A stretch of DNA of 64,000 bases from Kosakonia oryzendophytica. GTDB lineage: Bacteria > Pseudomonadota > Gammaproteobacteria > Enterobacterales > Enterobacteriaceae. Made by a program: the position numbers and the translations under genes. The stretch covers positions 188,001 through 252,000 of the forward strand of contig NZ_FMAY01000002.1 in assembly GCF_900094925.1 (NCBI RefSeq), read 5' to 3'. This document shows positions 30,860-39,237 of this stretch, one piece after another. The notes under the pieces are model-generated. The model saw nothing but the letters and a program-made list of their open reading frames with translations. It was not told the origin of the DNA and ran no database searches. Numbering within the stretch: position 1 is the first letter of the stretch; every line of letters starts with the position of its first letter.

Positions 30860-31480
30860 ATGACAACCCCAACTTTTGACACGATCGAAGCGCAAGCCAG
30901 CTATGGCATTGGTTTACAGGTAGGACAGCAGCTGAGCGAATCCGGGTTAGAGGGGCTGTTACCGGAAGCGCTGGTCGCGGGGATCGCGGACGCGCTGGCA
31001 GGCAAACAACCTGCCGTACCGGTTGATGTTGTACATCGCGCGCTGCGCGAAATCCACGAGCGTGCCGATGCGGTTCGTCGTTCACGTTTTGAAGAAATGG
31101 CGGCGGAAGGCGTGAAATATCTGGATGAAAACCGTGAGCGTGAAGGCGTGAACAGCACCGAATCTGGCCTGCAGTTCCGCGTGATCAACCAGGGCGAAGG
31201 TGCTATTCCGGCGCGTACTGACCGCGTTCGCGTGCACTACACCGGTAAACTCATCGATGGTACGGTATTCGACAGCTCCGTGGCGCGCGGCGAACCGGCT
31301 GAGTTTCCGGTCAACGGCGTGATTGCCGGTTGGATCGAAGCTCTGACGCTGATGCCGGTGGGTTCCAAATGGGAACTGACTATTCCGCACAACCTCGCGT
31401 ATGGCGAGCGTGGCGCTGGCGCATCCATTCCGCCGTTCAGTACGCTCATTTTCGACGTGGAACTGCTGGAAATTCTGTAA
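30860..31480 (+). CDS. fklB: FKBP-type peptidyl-prolyl isomerase FklB (FKBP22)
   Basis: A 206-residue prolyl isomerase. An N-terminal helical dimerisation domain (about 1-80) and connecting helix precede the FKBP domain (about 110-206) with [18 protein letters not shown] and the [25 protein letters not shown] core. No signal peptide, so cytoplasmic like E. coli FklB. The frame extends 5 codons upstream but the ATG at 30860 gives the usual length. Confidence 0.96.
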   Translation: MTTPTFDTIEAQASYGIGLQVGQQLSESGLEGLLPEALVAGIADALAGKQPAVPVDVVHRALREIHERADAVRRSRFEEMAAEGVKYLDENREREGVNSTESGLQFRVINQGEGAIPARTDRVRVHYTGKLIDGTVFDSSVARGEPAEFPVNGVIAGWIEALTLMPVGSKWELTIPHNLAYGERGAGASIPPFSTLIFDVELLEIL

Positions 31481-31781
31481 TTTCCCGCATGAATACCTCT
31501 CTCCGTCAGGAGAGAGGGTGTCTGACTGCGTTGATCGTTCGTTAATAAAACTATTATCAATACATTATCTTGCAAACTGCGCAATCGGGTGTATTTTTGT
31601 GAACTATTTCGCATTAAGTAAGTGATATGACACTCACTTTAAACAAATATTTAACATTAGATTTAATTCAGAGTATTCATCCCGCCGATTCTTACCTAAT
31701 ATCGTTGCGTCCTGGAAAGGGCGGAACGCGCAGATAAAAAAGGCCAGCAGAGCCCCAACACAACACAGACAGGAACTAAAC
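31481..31781 (+). promoter_or_regulatory. fklB-cycA intergenic region (301 bases)
   Basis: Begins with a CCTCTCTCC (31496-31504) / GGAGAGAGG (31509-31517) hairpin, a repeat-like stem that probably ends the fklB transcript although no T-run follows. The middle is A/T-rich and should hold the cycA promoter. The right end is the cycA leader with a GcvB-type site. Confidence 0.6.
31759..31766 (+). promoter_or_regulatory. Likely GcvB small-RNA target site in the cycA leader
   Basis: CACAACAC lies 15 bases before the cycA start and matches the CACAACAY motif bound by the G/U-rich R1 region of GcvB sRNA. GcvB is known to repress cycA in E. coli with Hfq. The position next to the AGGAACT ribosome binding site fits translational repression. 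Confidence 0.65.
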
Positions 31782-33194
31782 ATGGTAGATCAGGTTAAAG
31801 TCGTGGCCGACGAACAGGCTCCGGCTGAACAGTCGCTACGGCGCAATCTTACTAACCGACATATCCAGCTCATCGCTATCGGCGGTGCTATCGGCACCGG
31901 GCTGTTTATGGGCTCCGGAAAAACCATCAGCCTCGCCGGTCCATCGATCATTTTTGTCTATATGATCATCGGCTTTATGCTGTTTTTCGTCATGCGTGCA
32001 ATGGGCGAGTTGCTGCTGTCGAACCTCGAATACAAATCGTTTAGCGACTTCGCCGCCGACCTGCTGGGGCCGTGGGCGGGGTACTTCACCGGTTGGACGT
32101 ACTGGTTTTGTTGGGTGGTAACCGGTATGGCGGACGTGGTGGCCATCACGGCATATGCGCAGTTCTGGTTCCCCGGTCTGTCAGACTGGGTGGCGGCGCT
32201 GGCGGTGGTGTTTGTACTGCTGAGCCTGAACCTCGCGACAGTGAAAATGTTTGGCGAGATGGAGTTCTGGTTCGCGATGATCAAAATCGTCGCCATTGTG
32301 GCGCTGATCATCGTGGGTGTGGTGATGGTGCTGATGCATTTCAAATCACCGGCCGGCGTAGAAGCCTCTTTTGCGCATCTGTGGAATGACGGTGGCTGGT
32401 TCCCGAAAGGCATCAGCGGTTTCTTTGCCGGGTTCCAGATTGCCGTGTTCGCCTTTGTGGGGATTGAGTTGGTGGGCACAACAGCAGCGGAAACCAAAGA
32501 TCCTGAGAAGTCTCTGCCGCGCGCCATTAACTCGATTCCGGTTCGCATCATTATGTTTTACGTGTTTGCGCTGATTGTGATCATGTCCGTTACGCCGTGG
32601 AGTTCCGTGGTACCGGATAAGAGCCCGTTTGTGGAGTTGTTTGTACTGGTGGGGATCCCGGCGGCGGCAAGCATCATTAACTTTGTGGTGCTGACCTCTG
32701 CGGCCTCTTCCGCCAACAGCGGCGTCTTTTCCACCAGCCGCATGCTGTTTGGCCTTGCGCAGGATGGCGTTGCGCCTAAATCGTTCGGCAAACTCTCTAA
32801 GCGTGCCGTTCCGGCGAAGGGGCTTACCTTCTCTTGCCTGTGCCTGCTCGGCGGCGTGGCGATACTGTATGTGAACCCGAGCGCGATTGCGGCGTTCACC
32901 ATGATCACGACCGTGTCAGCGATCCTGTTTATGTTTGTCTGGACGATTATTCTTTGCTCGTATCTGGTCTACCGTAAGAAACGTCCGCACCTGCATGAGC
33001 AATCCATCTACAAAATGCCGCTGGGCAAGTTGATGTGCTGGGTGTGCATGGCCTTCTTTGTCTTTGTGCTGGTGTTGCTGACGCTGGAAACGGACACCCG
33101 ACAGGCACTGCTGGTGACGCCTCTGTGGTTTGTGGTGCTGGGCGCAGGCTGGCTGTATGCCGGTAAAAAGCGTCTGGCTGACCGTCAGCCATAA
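31782..33194 (+). CDS. cycA: D-serine/D-alanine/glycine:H+ symporter CycA
   Basis: A 470-residue APC-superfamily permease with about 12 membrane segments; a cytoplasmic N-terminus precedes the signature RHIQLIAIGGAIGTGLFMGS (about 26-45). Imports glycine, D-alanine, D-serine and the antibiotic D-cycloserine. Length equals E. coli CycA. It is monocistronic, facing convergent ytfE, with overlapping bidirectional hairpins between them. Regulation by GcvB is suggested by the leader. Confidence 0.96.
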   Translation: MVDQVKVVADEQAPAEQSLRRNLTNRHIQLIAIGGAIGTGLFMGSGKTISLAGPSIIFVYMIIGFMLFFVMRAMGELLLSNLEYKSFSDFAADLLGPWAGYFTGWTYWFCWVVTGMADVVAITAYAQFWFPGLSDWVAALAVVFVLLSLNLATVKMFGEMEFWFAMIKIVAIVALIIVGVVMVLMHFKSPAGVEASFAHLWNDGGWFPKGISGFFAGFQIAVFAFVGIELVGTTAAETKDPEKSLPRAINSIPVRIIMFYVFALIVIMSVTPWSSVVPDKSPFVELFVLVGIPAAASIINFVVLTSAASSANSGVFSTSRMLFGLAQDGVAPKSFGKLSKRAVPAKGLTFSCLCLLGGVAILYVNPSAIAAFTMITTVSAILFMFVWTIILCSYLVYRKKRPHLHEQSIYKMPLGKLMCWVCMAFFVFVLVLLTLETDTRQALLVTPLWFVVLGAGWLYAGKKRLADRQP

Positions 33195-33217
33195 AAAAAG
33201 AGCCGCAAAGCGGCTCT
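33188..33217 (-). terminator. Intrinsic terminator of ytfE
   Basis: AGAGCCGC (33199-33206) / GCGGCTCT (33210-33217). Read on the minus strand the stem is followed by TTTTTTTAT, so it terminates ytfE. Confidence 0.82.
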
Positions 33218-33232
33218 AAACTTCCATGAATC

Positions 33233-33259
33233 AAGGGCGCTCTCGGGCGCCTTTATTTT
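33233..33259 (+). terminator. Probable terminator of cycA
   Basis: AAGGGCGC (33234-33241 region) can pair with GCGCCTT with one bulged G, followed on the plus strand by TATTTTT. It overlaps the last codons of ytfE. Confidence 0.5.
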
Positions 33260-33918
33260 TCGCCTGCGAGGGCACGCGGGAACAGATTATTGTTTTCCAG
33301 ACTGATGTGTTCCATCAGATCATCAATCAGCGTATTAATGCCGTTGTACATCGCTTTCCAGGTGGTGCAGGCTTCTGGTGGCGGCGTCACGTTGTGCGTG
33401 ATGTGCTTGATCACGTCCAGTAACTCACCTGCTTCATCATGCTCGCTTTCCATCACGCTGATCGGGCCCATCGCCTGTGACCCCATGCCCTGTTTGATCA
33501 TCGGGAAAAGAATTTGTTCTTCTTTCATCATATGGCTGGAGAGTTCCTGGTGCAGCATCGTCAGGTATTTGGTTAAACCGCGTGGCACGTTAGGTTTGTC
33601 AGCGTGAACGCGCTCCACTTTGGTGGCTTGCAGGATCAGTTCCGGCAGCTGTTCGCGGTGGCGATCGTGGTAACGCACAATGATGTGATCGATGATTTCC
33701 GCCAGTCCCGCTGTGCGCCAGTCTTTGTCTATTGGCTGTTCCGCCAGCTTCGCCAGCTCTGCTTCGATAACCTCAATATCCAGCTCTTTGCGGGCCGCTG
33801 AGCGTCCCAGCGTTTGCTTACCGCCACAGCAGTAATCCATATCGTATTTACGGAACAGAGCGGAGGCGCGGGGGATAGAGAGCGCCAGCTCACCCAGGGG
33901 TTGATCGCGGAAAGCCAT
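33253..33918 (-). CDS. ytfE: Di-iron protein YtfE, repair of iron-sulfur clusters (RIC)
   Basis: A 221-residue hemerythrin-like protein that protects or repairs iron-sulfur clusters after nitrosative damage. The N-terminal ScdA domain has the Cys30-Cys31 pair in DYCCGGKQT. All di-iron ligands are visible: His84, His129, Glu133, His160, His204 and Glu208, with His105 and His123 nearby. A near-consensus NsrR box lies 26 bases upstream of the start, so the gene should be derepressed by nitric oxide via the NsrR encoded at about 7.4 kb. Confidence 0.97.
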   Translation of the reverse strand: MAFRDQPLGELALSIPRASALFRKYDMDYCCGGKQTLGRSAARKELDIEVIEAELAKLAEQPIDKDWRTAGLAEIIDHIIVRYHDRHREQLPELILQATKVERVHADKPNVPRGLTKYLTMLHQELSSHMMKEEQILFPMIKQGMGSQAMGPISVMESEHDEAGELLDVIKHITHNVTPPPEACTTWKAMYNGINTLIDDLMEHISLENNNLFPRALAGEK

Positions 33919-33943
33919 AGCAGTTACCTCATCGTGATATTAT

Positions 33944-33966
33944 AAGTTGTATTTTAAATGCATCTT
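33944..33966 (-). promoter_or_regulatory. NsrR box upstream of ytfE
   Basis: The two 11-base half sites AAGTTGTATTT and AAATGCATCTT are separated by one base; the second is the perfect complement of the consensus AAGATGCATTT and the first matches 9 of 11. This is the classical NsrR inverted repeat and is known for E. coli ytfE. Confidence 0.85.
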
Positions 33967-34123
33967 TCAGGCGATGATATACCCCTTTCGGGGCAGCAGG
34001 AATGGCCTTATGCCTTTCACAGGCAAAAAACCGTGATATTCATCACAAAAATTCTTTCGAAGTTAACATGTTGAATACAGATGGTTTTTCTGGAAAGTTT
34101 CGGATAAGGGAATGTTGCAAGAT

Positions 34124-34150
34124 TAAACAACTCTGTCGCACTGCCGATAC
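34124..34150 (+). promoter_or_regulatory. Sigma-28 (FliA) promoter of chemoreceptor gene
   Basis: TAAACAAC, 11 bases, then GCCGATAC, against the FliA consensus TAAAGTTT-N11-GCCGATAA. Spacing is exact and the -10 element matches 7 of 8. It places the downstream receptor in the flagellar class 3 regulon. Confidence 0.82.
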
Positions 34151-34188
34151 AAACACCTCAGACAATATCCTGCACTTACTATAGGCCT

Positions 34189-35847
34189 ATGATGTTTAAA
34201 CGAATTAAAGTTATTACATTGTTAATCATGGTGTTACTCGTGCTTGGCGCCATGCAATTGATCTCTGCAGGCGTGTTTATCAGCGCGCTCAATAACGATA
34301 AAAACAACTTCACCGTTTCCCAGGTTTCCAGCCAGAACGTTTCTGAATTTACCGATGCCTGGATCAGCCTTAACCAGGCGCGCGTGACGCTGAACCGCGG
34401 CATGCTGCGTCTGCAAAGCAGCACTGCCAGCCAGATTAACGGCGGGCAGCTCAGTGAACTGGCAAACAATGCCACTGAACTGCTGAATCAGGCACAAAAG
34501 CATTTCGACAAATATAAAGCCATTCCGGAAACCCCGGGCCTCGACAAGAACCTGTCGAAAGATCTGGAAACCCAGTATGGCATCTACCATGCCACGCTGA
34601 CGGAAATGAACCGTTTGCTGATGGCCGGCAAGCTGGAAGATATGTTCCGCCAGAATGCCGAGCAGAAGCAGACCGCGATGCAAAAAAGCTACCGCACATG
34701 GCGTGATGCACAGACGGTGCTGGCGAATGAAGGCATCGTCGAGAACGAACGTGATTACCAGCGCATTATGTGGATCATCGGGCTTGTCATGCTGGTGGTG
34801 CTGGCGGTGATCGTCATGAGCTGGATTGCGATGCAGCGCGTCCTGCTGAAACCGTTGCATGAAGTGATGGGACATATTCGTCATATCGCCACCGGTGACC
34901 TGACGCACAACATTAACGCCGATGGCAAAAATGAGATGGCGCTGCTGGCGAAAAACGTGCAGGAGATGCAACAGTCACTGGTGAAAACGGTGAGTGTAGT
35001 GCGTGATGGCGCAGATACAATTTATACCGGGGCGGGCGAAATCTCTGCCGGTAGTAACGATCTCTCTTCCCGTACCGAACAGCAGGCCGCTTCTCTGGAA
35101 GAGACGGCGGCCAGCATGGAGCAGTTGACTGCGACGGTGAAACAAAACGCCGACAACGCTCGCCAGGCAACGCAACTGGCGCTGAATGCATCCGGTACCG
35201 CTAAAAAAGGCGGTCAGGTCGTGGACGGCGTGGTGCGTACGATGGATGAAATTGCCGCCAGCTCGAGCAAAATTGCGCAGATCACCAACGTGATTGATGG
35301 TATTGCCTTCCAGACCAATATCCTGGCGCTGAACGCTGCCGTAGAAGCCGCCCGTGCGGGTGAGCAGGGGCGTGGTTTTGCGGTCGTGGCTGGTGAAGTC
35401 CGTACGCTGGCGCAGCGTAGCGCTCAGGCGGCGAAAGAGATCAAAGGCCTGATCGAAGATTCCGGCAGCCGCGTTGATGCGGGGGCGGCGCTGGTTCACC
35501 AGGCGGGTGAAACCATGGCTGAGATCGTCAGCGCGGTAACGCGTGTGACGGATATTATGGGGGAAATCTCCTCGGCGTCTGATGAGCAGAGCCGCGGGAT
35601 TGACCAGGTGGGCCAGGCCGTTGCCGAGATGGATCGCGTGACGCAGCAGAATGCGTCGCTGGTGGAAGAGTCTGCCGCCGCCGCTGCCGCACTGGAAGAG
35701 CAGGCCGCGCGCCTGACCGAAACCGTGGCGGTATTTAAGGTCAACCGCACACAGCGTGCCAAAACCACCGCGCTGCGGTCACCCGCCAGCATGCCGACAG
35801 TGAAAGCGGCGGAAAGCTTCCATGAAGCGAACTGGGAAACCTTCTAA
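34189..35847 (+). CDS. Tsr/Tar-type methyl-accepting chemotaxis protein with NWETF tether
   Basis: A 552-residue receptor: TM1 at about 8-32, a helical four-helix-bundle ligand domain (TarH type, about 35-188) with the [16 protein letters not shown] segment, TM2 at about 192-212, HAMP, and the methylation/signalling helices with tip [20 protein letters not shown] near 370. It ends EANWETF, the pentapeptide that docks CheR and CheB, so it is a high-abundance-type receptor. Not present here in E. coli. Ligand unknown; a Ser/Asp-type amino acid is possible. ATG codons lie at 34189 and 34192. Confidence 0.94.
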   Translation: MMFKRIKVITLLIMVLLVLGAMQLISAGVFISALNNDKNNFTVSQVSSQNVSEFTDAWISLNQARVTLNRGMLRLQSSTASQINGGQLSELANNATELLNQAQKHFDKYKAIPETPGLDKNLSKDLETQYGIYHATLTEMNRLLMAGKLEDMFRQNAEQKQTAMQKSYRTWRDAQTVLANEGIVENERDYQRIMWIIGLVMLVVLAVIVMSWIAMQRVLLKPLHEVMGHIRHIATGDLTHNINADGKNEMALLAKNVQEMQQSLVKTVSVVRDGADTIYTGAGEISAGSNDLSSRTEQQAASLEETAASMEQLTATVKQNADNARQATQLALNASGTAKKGGQVVDGVVRTMDEIAASSSKIAQITNVIDGIAFQTNILALNAAVEAARAGEQGRGFAVVAGEVRTLAQRSAQAAKEIKGLIEDSGSRVDAGAALVHQAGETMAEIVSAVTRVTDIMGEISSASDEQSRGIDQVGQAVAEMDRVTQQNASLVEESAAAAAALEEQAARLTETVAVFKVNRTQRAKTTALRSPASMPTVKAAESFHEANWETF

Positions 35848-35856
35848 ACCGCGTTA

Positions 35857-35877
35857 ACCCGGCTTCACCAGCCGGGT
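35857..35877. terminator. Shared hairpin between convergent chemoreceptor and ytfF
   Basis: ACCCGGCT (35857-35864) pairs with AGCCGGGT (35870-35877). No good T-run on either strand, so it may be a weak terminator or a 3'-end stabiliser. Confidence 0.4.
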
Positions 35878-35892
35878 CATCGTCCCACCGCG

Positions 35893-36873
35893 TTACGTGG
35901 CATCACTCAGTGACGTAACGCGGGTTGTCACCGGTTTTGATAACACCGCTGTTACCACGCCACCCACCAGCAAGATAATGCCGCAAAAGGTCAATAGCGG
36001 CGGCATACTCTGGCGCAGCAGGAAGGTATACAGCAACCCGGCAAGGGTTTCGAAAACAATCAGCGGGCCGACAATCACTGTCGGCAGCCTCTGGCAGGCG
36101 ATGTTCCAGCACAGCGTGCCAACCCATGAGCAAAACACCGCAATCACACACATCAGGCCAATAAACACCCACGGACGCGGGCCGAAAGGCAGAGCAAAGT
36201 CCGGCTGTTGTGCGGAGAGCCACAGCGTGGCGGCAATATACCCAACCAGCGACACGGGCAGCGTTACCAGCGCTTGCGCAGTGGCCCACATCATCGGATT
36301 TTTATCCGGGTTTTCCCGCAGCCAGCGGGCATTACGTAATGCATACCATGCCCAGCAGGCGACCGACGTAAAGGCCAGCGCAATACCCGAACCGTAGCGC
36401 CAGGCGCTGAAATCGGGCAAACCGTGGCGCAGTTCAGCAATGTTTACGCACCCCAACCCCAGCGCAATGCACACCAGTGCAGGCGACAGACGCCGCCACG
36501 AAAGCTTACCGTCTCGCTGGCTATAGAGCAGATTGGCACACACCGGGATCACCACCGGCAGCGTGGCGATAATCATGGTGGAGACCGGCGCGCCGGTACG
36601 CTGGATAGCACTGGCCAGGCAGACGTAATAAATCAGGTTGCCCATGATTGTCAGCCACAGCGCAGTGACCCAGTCGCTGCACGTCAACTGGCGCAGGCGC
36701 ACGCGGTCCAGCCAGGCCAGCGGCAGAGCAATCAGCCCCAATGCCAGGTAGCGCCCGGTTGATTGCAATACCGCCGGGTAATCCGGCACAATCAGCGGCC
36801 CGACAAAAATCAGCCCCCAAAACAGCCCGGCAAGCAGGGCATACAACACGCCACTCATCATCTTCTCATCCAT
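35893..36873 (-). CDS. ytfF: Inner-membrane permease YtfF (EamA/DMT family)
   Basis: A protein of up to 326 residues with about ten membrane segments in two EamA repeats; matches E. coli YtfF (SGVLYALLAGLFWGLIFVG start, RNARWLRENPDKNPMMWATA loop). Substrate unknown. In-frame ATGs at 36873, 36861 and 36858 make the exact start uncertain; the last resembles the E. coli start. It lies 63 bases downstream of an AraC-family gene on the same strand, which may control it. Confidence 0.92.
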   Translation of the reverse strand: MDEKMMSGVLYALLAGLFWGLIFVGPLIVPDYPAVLQSTGRYLALGLIALPLAWLDRVRLRQLTCSDWVTALWLTIMGNLIYYVCLASAIQRTGAPVSTMIIATLPVVIPVCANLLYSQRDGKLSWRRLSPALVCIALGLGCVNIAELRHGLPDFSAWRYGSGIALAFTSVACWAWYALRNARWLRENPDKNPMMWATAQALVTLPVSLVGYIAATLWLSAQQPDFALPFGPRPWVFIGLMCVIAVFCSWVGTLCWNIACQRLPTVIVGPLIVFETLAGLLYTFLLRQSMPPLLTFCGIILLVGGVVTAVLSKPVTTRVTSLSDAT

Positions 36874-36936
36874 TTTTCTCTTGTTCAGAACCAGTGTAGG
36901 GAAGTGACAGGCAGGAATATTGTATGAGGTTGCGCA

Positions 36937-37785
36937 TTAACGGCGCGCGACCTGTTTCTGGTAGCGCACCGGCGTAATGCCGTAACGATGGGTAAAGGCG
37001 CGGGTGAGATGCGACTGGTCGGTTAAACCGGTCGCCGCAGCGACATCGGCGGCGGGCATACCCTGCGAGAGAAATGCTTTGGCGCGCCACAGGCGGATCG
37101 CCATCAGCATTTGGTGCGGGGTGACGTGAAAATGGGCTTTGAACTGGCGCTGGAAGTGATACGGGCTGAGCGCGGCGACATTTGCCAGCGCATCCAGCGT
37201 CAGACTGTGCATATAGTTATCATGCAGGTAGTCGCGCACACGATCAAAACGGTGCGCCCCCTCAGCACGCTGCGGCGCATGATGTGCCAGTGGGCGGAAA
37301 GTGTCGATCAGATTCAGCAGGATCCCCTGTTGTGCCAGCGGATCGTCGGTATGCCAAAGCGTGTGGATCTGCGTGCAGATCAGCCGGGTACGCAAGGGAT
37401 CGTGACGCGTCACATCGCTAAACCACCAGTGGCGGATGCCGGTAACCTGCTCCAGTAATGCTGGATCCAGATAGACCATGCGGTAACGCCAGCCGTCGGC
37501 GGTTTCTGCTTCGCCAGTATGCAGCTCATCGGGGTTCATGGTGACGACGGAGTTAGCCGGGGCGACATATTGCGTGCCGCGATAACGAAAACGTTCGGCT
37601 CCTGTTTCAATCGCGCCAATGCCGAAGGCTTCATGGGTGTGCGGTTCAAAGGCGTAACGGGAGATATGCGCGTGGTACAGCTCGACCCCTGGCAGTAAAT
37701 CCAGATGACGAAAACGGGCGCAATCTCGCTTGTCGTTAAACTGTTCTGGTACGCCTTCCACTCCGGGTTCCTCCGCACAGGCCAT
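36937..37785 (-). CDS. AraC-family transcriptional regulator
   Basis: A 282-residue regulator: N-terminal AraC_binding cupin (about 20-150, with HISRYAFEPHTHEAFGIGAIE (core HTHE) and PDELHTGEAE) and two C-terminal helix-turn-helix motifs (about 185-280, ALSPYHFQRQFKAHFHVTPH and GLTDQSHLTRAFTHRYGITP). The cupin histidines could bind a small ligand. Such AraC proteins next to an EamA permease often control efflux of their effector. It is not part of the E. coli ytfF region as I recall it. Confidence 0.9.
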   Translation of the reverse strand: MACAEEPGVEGVPEQFNDKRDCARFRHLDLLPGVELYHAHISRYAFEPHTHEAFGIGAIETGAERFRYRGTQYVAPANSVVTMNPDELHTGEAETADGWRYRMVYLDPALLEQVTGIRHWWFSDVTRHDPLRTRLICTQIHTLWHTDDPLAQQGILLNLIDTFRPLAHHAPQRAEGAHRFDRVRDYLHDNYMHSLTLDALANVAALSPYHFQRQFKAHFHVTPHQMLMAIRLWRAKAFLSQGMPAADVAAATGLTDQSHLTRAFTHRYGITPVRYQKQVARR

Positions 37786-37844
37786 CTCTCTATTATTAGG
37801 GATGACCTGGCAGGAGGCTACAAAAATTAACCAGTCTGTAACGT

Positions 37845-38693
37845 TTACAGCATGGCGTCGACGCTGTCGGCAATCGGTGTGGTCGGGCGACCAATCAGTT
37901 TGCTCAACGTTTTGCTGTCGTCAAACAGACCGCCTTTTGCTGCACCGGCATCGGAGTCCGCCAGCAGATTCGCAAACGCCTCCGGCAGGCCCACCTCTTT
38001 CAGTGCAGCGGCGAAATCGGCTTCACTCAGATTCTGATACACCACGTTTTTACCGCTCGCTTTGCTCAGCAGCGCCGCCAGTTCGCTTAACGTCCAGGCG
38101 GTATCGCCCGCCAGTTCGTAGATCTTGCCGGCATGGCCCTCTTCGCTGATCACGCGCGCCGCGGCGGCAGCATAATCCGCACGGGTTGCCGAGGCGATTT
38201 TGCCCTCTCCGGCCGCACCGATAAACACCCCGTGCGCCAGTGCAGCAGGCGCGCTGGCGAGGTAGTTTTCGCTGTACCAGCCATTACGCAGCAGCGCATA
38301 AGGAATGCCGGAATCAGCCAGCATCTTTTCAGTTTCGATGTGTTCAACATGCAGGCCTAGCGGGGAGGTATCCGCATGCAGCAGGCTGGTATAGGCGATA
38401 AATTTCACACCCGCTGCTTTGGCGGCATTGATCACATTACGGTGTTGTACGGCGCGCTGGCCGACTTCACTGCTGGAGATCAACAGCAGTTTATCTACGC
38501 CGACCAGCGCCTGAGTGAGCGCTGCCTGGTCGTTATAATCGGCCTGACGCACAAGGATGCCTTGTTGGCTGAGATAGTCGGCTTTCGCCGGGTTGCGAAC
38601 AATCGCGACAATCTGTTTCGCCGCCACGGTTTTCAGCAATTCTTCTACCACAAACTGGCCCAGTTGGCCGGTCGCGCCGGTAAGTGCGATCAT
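37845..38693 (-). CDS. qorB: NAD(P)H:quinone oxidoreductase 2 (QorB/YtfG)
   Basis: A 282-residue atypical short-chain dehydrogenase (NmrA-like) with the nucleotide-binding GATGQLGQFV at 5-14. E. coli QorB reduces quinones with NADPH. The ATG at 38693 is preceded by AAGGAGAAT and gives the family start MIALTGATG; the longer frame from 38738 would cross the promoter. It is divergent from ytfH, its likely regulator. Confidence 0.94.
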   Translation of the reverse strand: MIALTGATGQLGQFVVEELLKTVAAKQIVAIVRNPAKADYLSQQGILVRQADYNDQAALTQALVGVDKLLLISSSEVGQRAVQHRNVINAAKAAGVKFIAYTSLLHADTSPLGLHVEHIETEKMLADSGIPYALLRNGWYSENYLASAPAALAHGVFIGAAGEGKIASATRADYAAAAARVISEEGHAGKIYELAGDTAWTLSELAALLSKASGKNVVYQNLSEADFAAALKEVGLPEAFANLLADSDAGAAKGGLFDDSKTLSKLIGRPTTPIADSVDAML

Positions 38694-38739
38694 GGGTATT
38701 CTCCTTCGATTTCGGTGAGTGTTGTGGTACGCTATCACC

Positions 38740-38765
38740 TTAGCTAACTTTTAGTAAGTACGTAC
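38740..38765. promoter_or_regulatory. Candidate operator between qorB and ytfH
   Basis: The short divergent gap holds TTAGCTAA (38740-38747) and GTACGTAC (38758-38765), two perfect 8-base palindromes, with TTAGTAAGTA between them. HxlR-type regulators such as YtfH bind GTAC-centred palindromes near their own promoter, so this is a plausible autoregulatory site. Confidence 0.5.
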
Positions 38766-38777
38766 AAAAAGGTAAGT

Positions 38778-39170
38778 ATGAAAAAAGAATCTCTCCCCCT
38801 GACGCTGAGTGAGCAAGTGCGCAATGGCAACTTGTTTGCAGAGCAGTGTCCCTCCCGGGAAGTGCTCAAGCACGTGACCAGTCGCTGGGGTGTGTTGATC
38901 CTGATTGCGCTGCGCGATGGCACCCATCGTTTTAGCGATCTACGCCGCAAAATGGGCGGGGTCAGCGAGAAGATGCTGTCGCAGAGTTTGCAGTGGCTGG
39001 AACAGGATGGCTTTATCAACCGTGTCTCTTATCCGGTGGTGCCGCCGCATGTGGAGTATAGTCTGACCCCGCTTGGTGAGCAGGTGGGGGAGAAGGTTGC
39101 CGCGCTGGCGGACTGGATTGAACTGAATGTTCCACATGTGCTGGCGCACCATGCCCAACAGGTGGCGTAG
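38778..39170 (+). CDS. ytfH: HxlR-family transcriptional regulator YtfH (QorR)
   Basis: A 130-residue winged-helix regulator. The conserved Cys24 in AEQCPSREVLKHVTSRWG starts the HxlR domain, followed by recognition-helix region FSDLRRKMGGVSEKMLSQSLQ and wing YSLTPLGEQV. Divergent from qorB and probably its redox- or quinone-responsive repressor; members with this single Cys can sense electrophiles. A REP-like hairpin lies 3'. Confidence 0.93.
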   Translation: MKKESLPLTLSEQVRNGNLFAEQCPSREVLKHVTSRWGVLILIALRDGTHRFSDLRRKMGGVSEKMLSQSLQWLEQDGFINRVSYPVVPPHVEYSLTPLGEQVGEKVAALADWIELNVPHVLAHHAQQVA

Positions 39171-39201
39171 CTGCGTGGATCGGATAAAACGGCCGCCACC
39201 A

Positions 39202-39224
39202 TCCGGCCTGCGGTTCAGGCCGGA
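39202..39224. repeat. REP-like hairpin between convergent ytfH and cpdB
   Basis: TCCGGCCTG (39202-39210) pairs perfectly with CAGGCCGGA (39216-39224) around CGGTT, the typical REP/PU arm seen between convergent enterobacterial genes. It may serve as terminator for both. Confidence 0.65.
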
Positions 39225-39237
39225 CAGGGCACTGCTG

